Source of the DNA: Cryptosporidium bovis
Taxonomy: Eukaryota > Apicomplexa > Conoidasida > Eucoccidiorida > Cryptosporidiidae
NCBI GenBank assembly: GCA_009768925.2
Contig: VHIT02000052.1
Coordinates: 124,001 to 188,000, forward strand
Direction: 5' to 3'
DNA length: 64,000 nucleotides
The position numbers and the translations under genes are program-made. Position 1 is the first letter of the stretch, and each line of letters starts with the position of its first letter. Of this stretch, positions 37,918-46,900 are shown piece after piece. The notes beneath the pieces are model-generated. The model saw only the letters and a program-made list of their open reading frames with translations, did not search any database and had not been told where the DNA came from.

Positions 37918-39288
37918 CTAATTAATCACTGGGAAATCAATGCACTTTTCTATGTATTTCCCTGGATAGAACAACTCAAGGAAGAACCAAATAAAATAAT
38001 CTATAACTGCTATAAGTACAAAAACCTTCCCAATGACGCTACCGGTGTTTGAAATACGTAACAGTCTTTCCTTTATCCCTATTAACTCCACCTTATTTGA
38101 GTTTTTATAGACCTCTTCTGTTCTTTTTGCAATATCGTGCCAGGAATACATGGCAGATATTTTTTTATGAGATGTATTTGGATCGAATTTTCCTTCCCTA
38201 ATAATTCCTATAGCTATTTTAAGTTCATTTACCATATTTGAAATTGATGGATTTGAGAGTCTTAAGATTTCTTCCGGAAGGATCTCCGGAATCCCACCTA
38301 CATTTGAGGAAACAACAAGTAATCCACAGGATGCTGCTTCTATGATACTAATTCCAAACGCCTCTGTAAGAGAAGTGTTTAGAAAAATGTGTCCTCTTTG
38401 CAAAACTCGGCAAACTTTAGCACAAGGAACCGAACCAAGCAATTCGACGCGATTAGAAAGGTTGTATTTCATGCACATCTCGTGTAAAAGATGCTTTTTA
38501 GGTCCATCTCCACCAACAATAAATCTTACATTTGGATCACTGTTACATATTCTGGGTATTATCTCAACTAACAAGTCCACACCCTTTCTATACGTCATTC
38601 TGCAAATGGAAACAACTATAACTTCATTATTTATTGGGGACTTATAATTTGGATTTGGAAGAAAATCATTACTATCTATAGCATTCGGTATAACATAAAC
38701 GTTATTTGGCGATACAAGAGACCTATAGATCAGATTTTTTTTATTAGTGTGTGAAACACATATTATATTGTCAATGCATGATAAAGATATTCTGAAGAAG
38801 TTATTTACATGAATTGAATCATAATTAGAAAGTCCAAATAAAGAATGGTCTGTAAATACCACTCTATAACCCATAGTTACTGCATGGAACAAGCATTCTA
38901 ATGCTAACATTGAAACAGATTGATGCCCATGAACTATATCAATCTGCTCTCTTATAAGAATTTGTCTAAACAACGGAAACAATGTGAAAAGAGACGGATA
39001 AATTACATTATCGTAAATTGTTTTATATGGAAGATAATAAACTTTCAGGCCTATACCCATGTATCTAACACCATATCTGTCATTTCTACTGTGTGTAACC
39101 ACTATAACCTTGTATCCTCTTAACATTAAGCATTGCGATAATTCATATATGTGCATTTCTACTCCACCAAGTCCCGGATAAAAAAAATCAGATACCATAC
39201 AAATGTTAGGTAAGTTATTTTTTTTTGAATCGTGCCTGAAACCATAATCAAATTCCATAAAATTCCTTGGCTGTGTTTCAATATTCAT
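37918..39288 (-). CDS. PIGA: PIG-A, catalytic subunit of GPI N-acetylglucosaminyltransferase
   Basis: 456 aa GT4 glycosyltransferase. The N-terminus NICMVSDFFYPGLGGVEMHIYELSQCL, the IDIVHGHQSVSMLALEC segment and TDHSLFGLSNYDSIHVN are near-invariant in PIG-A. The donor-binding E-rich motif is ...TEAFGISIIEAASCGL. A C-terminal membrane anchor (VFVLIAVIDYFIWFFLEL, ~residues 415-440) matches the ER topology. PIG-A starts GPI-anchor synthesis by moving GlcNAc from UDP-GlcNAc to phosphatidylinositol. Convergent with SPC24, with ~40 bp between stops. Confidence 0.95.
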   Translation of the reverse strand: MNIETQPRNFMEFDYGFRHDSKKNNLPNICMVSDFFYPGLGGVEMHIYELSQCLMLRGYKVIVVTHSRNDRYGVRYMGIGLKVYYLPYKTIYDNVIYPSLFTLFPLFRQILIREQIDIVHGHQSVSMLALECLFHAVTMGYRVVFTDHSLFGLSNYDSIHVNNFFRISLSCIDNIICVSHTNKKNLIYRSLVSPNNVYVIPNAIDSNDFLPNPNYKSPINNEVIVVSICRMTYRKGVDLLVEIIPRICNSDPNVRFIVGGDGPKKHLLHEMCMKYNLSNRVELLGSVPCAKVCRVLQRGHIFLNTSLTEAFGISIIEAASCGLLVVSSNVGGIPEILPEEILRLSNPSISNMVNELKIAIGIIREGKFDPNTSHKKISAMYSWHDIAKRTEEVYKNSNKVELIGIKERLLRISNTGSVIGKVFVLIAVIDYFIWFFLELFYPGKYIEKCIDFPVIN

Positions 39289-39758
39289 TTTTGTATTGAA
39301 TACAAAATTAGAAACAAATATATCTTTAAAAGTCTGTTTACTACAAAAAGAAAGGCATAATATATTTTAAAGTTTAACCAATTACTTATATTTTAAGCGA
39401 AAAATAGTAAAATTTAACTTGAAAAAAGTTATATTTAGATTTTTTCAAGTTTCGCCCGTGCCATTTCAATTCTATTAACTAAATCTATTTTGGCTCCAAC
39501 TGATAAGTTGTATCCCCACATTAAAAAAAAAAGTCAAGATCAAGAGAAAAGAAAAAAACAAGCAAATTAAAATATATACATTTTAAGTAATAACGATAAA
39601 CATGGTAATAGTTCATCAATTATAGCTGCGACACGTCTAATTTATATTCAAGAAATCTAGAGCTTGATAGTTATATTGTTTTTCTTTATATCTATGGGTA
39701 CAACAGAAGTTGAAGTTAAATAAGTATTGATTGTTAGAGAATTGTGTATGAAAATCAT
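39289..39758. other. A/T-rich spacer
   Basis: Downstream of the small basic gene and upstream of PIG-A (both minus strand). I see nothing in it beyond A-tracts. Confidence 0.3.
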
Positions 39759-40010
39759 TTAAAGATTAAACTTACTGGACAATTTATTTAATCTTCTCTG
39801 AGCCTTTTTATCGAGTTTGACATTCTTTTTCTTAACCTTAATTATGTCCATTATAACATCACGACTTCTGGAATCTCCTCCCGAATCATGCTCAATTTTT
39901 CTGGACTTATTCGCTACTTTAGACTCCTTTTTCATGTTATTATTCCTCTCTACCTCCTTCAGCCATTCATTGTACTGTCTCTTCCTACCCTTATTGTTTT
40001 TTCTAGCCAT
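39759..40010 (-). CDS. Small basic protein, 83 aa, probable nuclear/nucleolar
   Basis: Short ORF with a proper ATG (MARKNNKGRKRQYNEWLKEVERN). About one third Lys/Arg, with basic clusters at both ends (KGRKRQ; KLDKKAQRRLNKL) like a nuclear or nucleolar signal. An ORF of this length with organised basic ends is unlikely to be chance in such A/T-rich DNA, but I cannot name a family; a small ribosome-assembly factor would fit. Its upstream neighbour is the divergent SET gene. Confidence 0.5.
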   Translation of the reverse strand: MARKNNKGRKRQYNEWLKEVERNNNMKKESKVANKSRKIEHDSGGDSRSRDVIMDIIKVKKKNVKLDKKAQRRLNKLSSKFNL

Positions 40011-40682
40011 TTATGCTACCACGCACAATATGGCCTAAAATATCAAAAATTTTACTTAGATAAAAGGTTAAAGGACAATTAAAAATAGTTTAATATAAAT
40101 ACTAGACAAAAGAACAATAGGTCAAAATATATAAATCTATTGTCGCGATTAGAAGGGAGAAAAAAAAAAAAATCAAAAAGAAATTAAAAAAGACCGCCGT
40201 GTTTCCCTTAAAAGTAATTTACTCATTTACGATTAATGTAAAATCAAGTTACCATAAAACTTATAATCAAACAATATTATATAAATCACACAATTATTTT
40301 AAATAATGTTGTATGAATGTTTATATTTACACACAATTTATTTTTGAATACCTATTTTTAGCCCATGTTTAGCATGTTCACAGTCTTAATACTGCTGAAA
40401 TAACAGGCGGCAAAAAAGGTGCACAGTGGTTCTCCTATGTACAAATTGACAAGTTATTAGTACTTCCTATGAAAGGGAGATTTATTCGAGGCAATTACTG
40501 GAACCAGAAGAAGTGAAAGCCTCACAGCTGTTGTATTCTCTTGAAAATTAAGAGTATTAATTTTTTTGATTTGTGTCACTTATACCAAATAACAGGAATA
40601 TTCCTTGTTTTTTTTAAGTATATTGTTCATTGAGAGTAACAAAAAATTGGTTTCCTTGTGAGATTGTATAAATAAAGTAAAT
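40011..40682. other. 672-bp divergent promoter region
   Basis: No ORF. Has an A-tract at 40160-40175 with the G/C motif ACCGCCGTG just after it (40192-40200), and ACAGGCGGCAAAA at 40403-40415 (E2F-like). Confidence 0.3.
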
Positions 40683-42413
40683 ATGCCATCTAGTCACGAA
40701 AACAATACTGGCACAAAATTAAGACCAGTTGTGGACTTTGGCGATGACAGATGGGTATCACTATCTACAGCGGAATATAAAAAGACACTCCTAAGTAAAA
40801 ATCAAAGCTACAGTGAAATCGAAGATGAATTGGAAAGCGAGCAGGATTATGAGGAACATGATGAATATGAGTATCATGAAGAAGACGAAAATCAAGATAT
40901 TACAGAAGAAAGTGATGAGGAAGAGGAAGATGAGGAAGAAGATGAATATCACAATGATAACAACAAATTAAATAATAATGGGGTTTCTATTTATCCAGAT
41001 ATGATCAAATATCACTTCAAGGAAGCATTCAGTATAAATGAGGGAGTTGAAGCAAGGGAATTTGGTTTCAATGATGAAGAAGAGGAAGATATAGAGAATG
41101 AAATTATTGATGAGGGTGAAATAACAAAATATCAGAATATTGAAGAAGAAAACACCCCTGATGAATTGATAAATCCATGGAATGTTGATGATATAAACGA
41201 AAATGTTGAGGTCAGGTATATCGAAGGAAAAGGTAGATGTTTGTTTGCAAAGAAATGTTTCAATCCAGGTGATATTATATTTGCAGAATCTCCAATATTG
41301 GTAGTTACTCCAGAAATATCCCCAGAATTATCCGAATTTCTTGAAGATATGAATTCAAAAGAGACATTTACTTTACCACCTCTTTGGCATGTTGCGGCTC
41401 TTTGTAGCTTAACGATGTTGGATGAAGATGAGAAAGCAGCGTGCCTAGACAAGTGGGTTCCAGATATAAATGCAGAACCCAGCTATGATGTTCACAGAAT
41501 AATAGAAAGTACAGGTATAGACGTTGATCCATATTTATACGAAAGAATCTTAAATGCTTGGAGATTTAATTCATTTTACCACACTTCGAACAATGGTATT
41601 GTTTTATATAACATTATAAGTATGATGGCACATAATTGTGGTGCAAGTTGTTGTTGGCATTATGGTGTAGATAATACATTTGTATTAAGAGCAAAAACTC
41701 GTCTGGAGGTTGGAGATGAAATAACAATATCTTATATTTCAGATGATGACTTGTTTAAATGTTCAAAAACGCGTAGAGAATTGTTGAGTAACTGGTTATT
41801 TTATTGCCAATGTGATAGATGCAATAATGTCAATGACTTATCAAGAGGACTTAAATGCGCTTCTTGTGGTGTTGGAAGTATGTTCTTCAAAGAAGATATT
41901 GATGGAAAAACATCATCAAGTAAGTGTACTGTTTGTAGATCTCAGCCTGATCAAGAGATAATAGATAGTTATACTGATCTTGAAGCACAATATATTGCTA
42001 GATTAGAAGATACAGATAAAAGCGATATTGATGATATTGAAGCAGTATATTTAGAAGCACAAAAAGTATTTTCTCAACATTGGATAATGTATGAACTGGA
42101 TACAATGCTTTTTGAGGCATATAAAGAATCAAAGCAATATAAATTGGCACTATCTGCCTTGTACAGCAGACTTAATTTTGTGAGGAGTGTCCTACCAGAT
42201 TGTACGTACACTCTTGCCTGGATTACGGAAGAGCTTGGGGATATTTTGAGTATTTTACAGGAGGAGCATGATATTGGTTCGAAGACGAATCATGAAATCG
42301 CGGCAATACAGAGGTATTATTACGATACATGGTGTTATCTTACTATTTTGACGGGTCCAAACCATAATTTCACGATTGCTGCCAAAAACAAATATGAATC
42401 AATTTCTGGTTAA
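40683..42413 (+). CDS. SET-domain protein (SMYD/SET5-like lysine methyltransferase)
   Basis: 576 aa. Residues ~40-165 are extremely acidic (runs of Glu/Asp). The SET domain spans ~178-380: VEVRYIEGKGRCLFAKKCFNPGDIIFAESPILV at its start, then NGIVLYNIISMMAHNCGASCCWHYG (the N-H-S-C-like core appears as AHNCGASC), GDEITISYISDDDLF, and a post-SET Cys cluster YCQCDRCNN. CGVGSMFF...KCTVC adds two further Cys pairs. A helical TPR-like tail follows. The split SET with a long insert resembles SMYD-class or yeast Set5 enzymes. Substrate unknown. Confidence 0.85.
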   Translation: MPSSHENNTGTKLRPVVDFGDDRWVSLSTAEYKKTLLSKNQSYSEIEDELESEQDYEEHDEYEYHEEDENQDITEESDEEEEDEEEDEYHNDNNKLNNNGVSIYPDMIKYHFKEAFSINEGVEAREFGFNDEEEEDIENEIIDEGEITKYQNIEEENTPDELINPWNVDDINENVEVRYIEGKGRCLFAKKCFNPGDIIFAESPILVVTPEISPELSEFLEDMNSKETFTLPPLWHVAALCSLTMLDEDEKAACLDKWVPDINAEPSYDVHRIIESTGIDVDPYLYERILNAWRFNSFYHTSNNGIVLYNIISMMAHNCGASCCWHYGVDNTFVLRAKTRLEVGDEITISYISDDDLFKCSKTRRELLSNWLFYCQCDRCNNVNDLSRGLKCASCGVGSMFFKEDIDGKTSSSKCTVCRSQPDQEIIDSYTDLEAQYIARLEDTDKSDIDDIEAVYLEAQKVFSQHWIMYELDTMLFEAYKESKQYKLALSALYSRLNFVRSVLPDCTYTLAWITEELGDILSILQEEHDIGSKTNHEIAAIQRYYYDTWCYLTILTGPNHNFTIAAKNKYESISG

Positions 42414-42831
42414 AATTGTTATATAATACTTAAATTACTTGGAAATATTAATGTTATTTTCTATAAAATGAACTTGCTTGTTATTACAATCCGTTCTCTA
42501 AATGGAAATACTTAGTTTTTGACTCACTAAAGAGTTTTTTATTTACGTTTTTTTTTTTTTTTTTGTAGAAAGCTCTTCAAATTGAAAGTAATCACTATAT
42601 CAATCATTAGTTTATATTATATAGTATATATTTTATTGTATTACTATCTATTGATTAACTTAAATAAATTGTTATGCGAATAAGAGAAATGCCTTAATCT
42701 AATAATCAGTGGGGTCATTTGGCGGCAATGGCCCAAGGGTACCATATTTTTATTACAGAGAAAGAACATCGCAAACTTCAAGCTTATTATTCGTAATAAT
42801 ATAGCTATATACTGAAATATATTGAATTGGA
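42414..42831. other. Spacer with poly-T tract and E2F-like box
   Basis: A T-run of about 18 lies at 42547-42565. TTTGGCGGCAA at 42718-42728 is an E2F-like site about 105 bp upstream of the DHHC gene, followed by an inverted-looking TGGCCC. Confidence 0.35.
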
Positions 42832-43848
42832 ATGAATAAAAACGATAATGCCCCAAAAACGAATAGTACTTCGTGCTGTATTATTAATGAAGACTTGGAG
42901 AATGATATAAGGAGAAAAAATGGTTTTCAAAAGCCATTAATTGCATTACAAATAATGATATGGATTGTATTCGGTGCGAATATGTTTCTTTATTTTGTAT
43001 TCATTGTCACATCACTCAGCTTTACATTAGCAATCTTATCGGGAATATTGTGCTCATTACTTGGAATAGTTGTTTTTATCTATGGTTGGAAAGTGACTTC
43101 AATAGATCCCGGTTATACAGAGGATGAGTCAAAAATACTTTCAATGAATATAGAACTTAACGAATGTAAGGTATGCCATTCAATATTTGAAGACAGCAGT
43201 AAACATTGTAAAATTTGTAACAAATGTGTTCCACGTTATGATCATCATTGCAAATGGCTAAATACATGTATTGGTGAAAAAAATTACAGATATTTTTTTT
43301 TATTGTTGTTTTTCGTATCATTTCTCCTACTGTTTATAATAGTAACAACTATAACTACTGTATTGCTTCAAACAATTTATAATGATGCTTCCCTATACTG
43401 GACTTCAAGATTAAACTTTTGGTCTCCTGGTGTATTTTATATTATTGGAATTGTTATTGTAATTTTTGACTTACCACTACTAGTTCTTAATGGTCATTTG
43501 TTCATTTTACACTGTTATCTGGTTTTTAAAGGTGTAACAACATATGAATACCTTACAAAAATTGTAATTGAGGAAGACGAAACAAGCAGACCAGAAGTTG
43601 GTAAATGTAACAGTTGCAGTGCAGAAAGTTTTTGTCATAAACTCGTTTCCACAGTAGACTGGATAATTGCTGACAGAAAAAAGATAAACGAGAAAAAAAT
43701 GAGATTGAAAGACGGAAAGGTTAATATCAGTAGAAAAGATACAAATTCACATAATTCCAGGAAAGAAATAGAACTATCAACTGAGAATTACATAGATTTT
43801 GAGGAAAAATCTATTTCACCTGCGAGAGGTTCAGTTGGCGAGATTTAA
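42832..43848 (+). CDS. DHHC-type palmitoyltransferase
   Basis: 338 aa with four membrane segments (about residues 38-60, 64-88, 160-185 and 205-230). The Cys-rich catalytic domain sits between the second and third: CKVCHSIFEDSSKHCKICNKCVPRYDHHCKWLNTCIGEKNYRYF, with an intact DHHC. The usual TTxE motif after the last membrane segment appears as VTTYEYL. These enzymes S-acylate membrane proteins. The C-terminal tail (~100 aa) is cytosolic and charged. Confidence 0.95.
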   Translation: MNKNDNAPKTNSTSCCIINEDLENDIRRKNGFQKPLIALQIMIWIVFGANMFLYFVFIVTSLSFTLAILSGILCSLLGIVVFIYGWKVTSIDPGYTEDESKILSMNIELNECKVCHSIFEDSSKHCKICNKCVPRYDHHCKWLNTCIGEKNYRYFFLLLFFVSFLLLFIIVTTITTVLLQTIYNDASLYWTSRLNFWSPGVFYIIGIVIVIFDLPLLVLNGHLFILHCYLVFKGVTTYEYLTKIVIEEDETSRPEVGKCNSCSAESFCHKLVSTVDWIIADRKKINEKKMRLKDGKVNISRKDTNSHNSRKEIELSTENYIDFEEKSISPARGSVGEI

Positions 43849-43927
43849 TACAGAATTAAACATAATTACTTATATAAAATTTATAAACGCAATAAGTTGT
43901 TTACTTATTAGTTCTTGTCTCACTCCA

Positions 43928-45109
43928 TCACCTATATGAAGGACAAATGAATCTTAGAACGAAATTAGCAGCATTCATGTATTCATTTGTTAAGTATTTC
44001 TTTGTAGTAGATGTTCTCCTTATAAACGGGTACTTAAGTATACTTTTTATTGTATTTATATTTTTATTGACATTATCCTCTATCAATGATTCATCGTTTA
44101 AATATTCATACAAGTAGTTCTTAACGTAGCGCTCTATACTCGCTCCCAAACACTCTTTCGCAATTAATAATGCCGAAATTGCCTGACATAAAGGTGAGTA
44201 TTTTAGTGTTTGAATATCGTATAAACATATTTCCAGGATATAACAACCAATATAATACTCTAACACTTTGTTTATTCCATTACCACTTTTTTTATTTAAG
44301 GTATTTATTATGAGTGCAGAACTATTTGTTCTAATGGGACAATTATCCTGAAACATTCTCATATTTTTAGGTATTTTGTCAGTTCGAATCGTACTCCCTA
44401 CTTCAAAGTTAATATCTTGAGATTGAATACAGTATTTTTTTATTTCACTTATCTCACTTCCGACGATTTCCTTAAGATAACTCTCAATTAATATTCCCAT
44501 TAGATGTTGTAAAAATAAAAGTGGTGATACGGGATTCAGTCTAAAAGAAAGTTGGGAAATAATGTATTTTTCCAAGTCTATAATCTTTGTGATATCTATT
44601 TGCAGTTTTTTGCAAACCTCTTTACTTTTCATATCTACAACCCGTTCCATTTTTACAGCTAAATAAAAACATGTGTAACTCAAATATTTAATTCTCTCAG
44701 CAGTTGTTTTCTTAAATAGTCTTTTTTCCCTAAATATTATGTTATCCATGAAGTTGACTGTGTTAAACAATATCTCTTCTTTTATTTGGTATTTCCAAAT
44801 AAAATCTGAGAACTCTTCTATTAATTCCATTCTCAAATCTAACAATGATTTACCATCTTCTAGTTCTTTTTTATAATACCTTCTATAAAAACAACAAATA
44901 TTATGAGAATTGTACTCTTTTTGTTTCAATACTATATGGTTAATTATCATTCTTCCAATATCTATTTCTTTACCTAAAAATTCTTCCTTTATTTCAACCT
45001 TCTCTGGCTTATTAATTTCCTCCAGAACCTCATGTTCATAGCCATACTTATATAATTTGTCATTTATTTCATCATTGTAATTATGAATCCTATTATTTGA
45101 ATCTGTCAT
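43928..45109 (-). CDS. Cyclin (A/B-like two-fold cyclin)
   Basis: 393 aa. The first cyclin fold is residues ~85-215: DLRMELIEEFSDFIWKYQIKEEILFNTVNFMDNII, then KYLSYTCFYLAVKMERVVDM and LEKYIISQLSFRLNPVSPLLFL. The second fold is ~285-390 with YILEICLYDIQTLKYSPLCQAISALLIAKECLG. It looks closest to mitotic cyclins, but the usual MR(A/S)ILVDW is degenerate (LRMELIEEF), so the CDK partner is uncertain. Coding sequence continues in frame upstream of the ATG to about 45210 without an ATG, so a 5' exon or a longer N-terminus is possible. Confidence 0.82.
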   Translation of the reverse strand: MTDSNNRIHNYNDEINDKLYKYGYEHEVLEEINKPEKVEIKEEFLGKEIDIGRMIINHIVLKQKEYNSHNICCFYRRYYKKELEDGKSLLDLRMELIEEFSDFIWKYQIKEEILFNTVNFMDNIIFREKRLFKKTTAERIKYLSYTCFYLAVKMERVVDMKSKEVCKKLQIDITKIIDLEKYIISQLSFRLNPVSPLLFLQHLMGILIESYLKEIVGSEISEIKKYCIQSQDINFEVGSTIRTDKIPKNMRMFQDNCPIRTNSSALIINTLNKKSGNGINKVLEYYIGCYILEICLYDIQTLKYSPLCQAISALLIAKECLGASIERYVKNYLYEYLNDESLIEDNVNKNINTIKSILKYPFIRRTSTTKKYLTNEYMNAANFVLRFICPSYR

Positions 45110-45435
45110 ATTAAAAATAAAGTCACTTATTGAATCATATATTTGTTCTTTATTGTCAACTACAATATCTCCCAGTTCTTCAATTAACTTGTAAACATCA
45201 TCCTCATTATTATCATTAATTTACAATTCAACAACATTTATACCAATAAAACGAACAATTTTGTAGTTATAACCTGAAAATTTTAAATTAGAGCAATTTT
45301 TTCAATACATGTAATTTTACATTGCATGCCAATATGTCACTACCGGCAGACTGCTAATTAAAGTAACATGAATAAAATTTAACAAGTTAATTCAGAATTT
45401 AAATAAAAATCTCAGTATAAAATAGAAATGTTAGT
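45110..45435. other. Spacer between RAD51C and cyclin (both minus strand)
   Basis: The part next to the cyclin (45110-45212) is an open minus-strand frame continuous with the cyclin ORF, reading IEELGDIVVDNKEQIYDSI, bounded upstream by TAA and with no ATG. The rest is A/T-rich spacer. Confidence 0.35.
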
Positions 45436-46530
45436 CTAATTTTCATCTATATCTTGAATTCCGTTCTTGGAAATCTAAACCAGTGTTAAAACATTATTAT
45501 TAATTAATTTTAGAACTTACCTTGAAAAATGCACTATCCCCATTACTATTGGTTGCGAAGATAGAGAATGATTGATCATTCCCCACATCTATTTCTCCTT
45601 TTGGCCTCAACAACAGCCTGTCGCAAATTAGAGAATTCCAAGATAGGCCTAGTGATGGTTCTAAATTCACACCAGACAACTTTTTATTGTTGATTGAATT
45701 ATCACCTCTATTTTCGAAATATCTGGTAGTCATATGGTTCGTCACAATCACTGATAATGTGTACTTTTTTGACATATCTTCAAGTTGTTTGGCTATTTTC
45801 TGTTGCATCTTGAGTTTATATGGTTGATTTTCTATTAAAAAAATCAATATTAATAGTCGATATTAATAATTATGTAAATAATAAACAACCAACCTAAATT
45901 ACATATTCTTATAAGCATGCTAATAGAATCAATTATTATGATACCAATATTGTTGTCCCTGCAAATCTAATATATATTTATATTCATATTACCAGGTGTA
46001 CTAAAAAAAACTTACATTTGGAAGAGTGGACATTAAATTAATTAGTTCTTCCATATCAAAAATTCTTATATATTTTACATTTTTTAGTAGATCATTAGTA
46101 GTTATATTTGTGTCACCGTCTCTGCTTTTAATATAATTTATAGTGCTTTTAGAAATTTCCTTTAACCTAGTTGTACTAAAATTTCCTTCTGTATCTAAAA
46201 AAGATAAATTCGTTTCCAACTACTTAATTAAATGATAAAATTACCTATGTAAATTGCATTTAAACCTGGGCCTCCAATATTTTTAGGAATTTGAATGTTT
46301 AATGAAAGTTGTTTGCAAAGTTGTGTTTTCCCAGTTCCCGGTACTCCACATAATTCTAATATTCCTTTGCCTATTATTACACCTCCACCTAGGAAAAAAT
46401 GACAAAATATGGAGCGCATAATTTAAAACTTACTTAGTATATTATCTAATTTTTTTGAGGATGTCTTGATTCTATTTGAAGATGTGACCTCGTGCTTAAA
46501 TAATTCCAATGCAGATACTCCCTTAATCAT
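45436..46530 (-). CDS. RAD51C: RAD51C-like recombinase paralogue, six exons
   Basis: Exons (minus strand) 46434-46530, 46245-46388, 46016-46194, 45894-45966, 45521-45831 and 45436-45474 join in frame to about 280 aa. Introns are 45-62 nt. Exon 1 gives KGVSALELFKHEV, exon 2 GGVIIGKGILELCGVPGTGKTQLC (Walker A) and NIQIPKNIGGPG, exon 4 IGIIIIDSIS (Walker B), exon 5 IVTNHMTTRY and PSLGLSWNSL, and the 39-nt last exon ends ISKNGIQDIDEN, matching human RAD51C in order. Without the last exon the protein would end at SKIN after 45502. Sequence upstream of the chosen ATG (to ~46600) still looks coding (SYKKANIVCALEI), so an N-terminal helix-hairpin-helix exon is probably missing. RAD51C acts in homologous recombination. 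Confidence 0.85.
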
Positions 46531-46900
46531 TATTTCCAATGCACACACAATATTAGCTTTTTTGTAGGAATAACAACTGATATATAGATTTCTAACACAT
46601 TAGCTAACAAATCCCATACCTTCAGGTATTAAATTTAAATTTCATTCTAGTAAATAAACTAAAGTTGAGAAAATGCAAAATTAATTGGCGCGCCGTTGTG
46701 GCGGTTTGTAATCATTTTTTTCCTTAAAACCTTCTACATTAACTGCTAAAAAAATTTTGGAGAAAACCTTGACTTGTAACTCAGCTCAAAACAATTACTG
46801 TGTTGTTTGTACACTGTTCATATTTTGTTAATTTTATATAAAATTTAGAGAAATATTATGTTTTTCTCGAAATTATTTAAACGATAATAAATTCTCTAAG
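46531..46900. other. Divergent promoter region RAD51C / PCF11
   Basis: Contains a striking G/C island, TTGGCGCGCCGTTGTGGCGG at 46685-46704. The minus-strand part next to RAD51C (46531-46605) is probably N-terminal coding sequence of that gene. Confidence 0.4.
46685..46704. promoter_or_regulatory. E2F-like GGCGCGCC island
   Basis: A palindromic GGCGCGCC core preceded by TT (TTGGCGCGCC), then a GGCGG. It lies ~155 bp upstream of the RAD51C start and ~215 bp upstream of PCF11, and matches the TTTSGCGC E2F consensus. Confidence 0.45.

Noticed and set aside
42547-42565. Poly-T tract as a polymerase III terminator
   Set aside because: No A/B-box gene precedes it; long T runs are common in these spacers.
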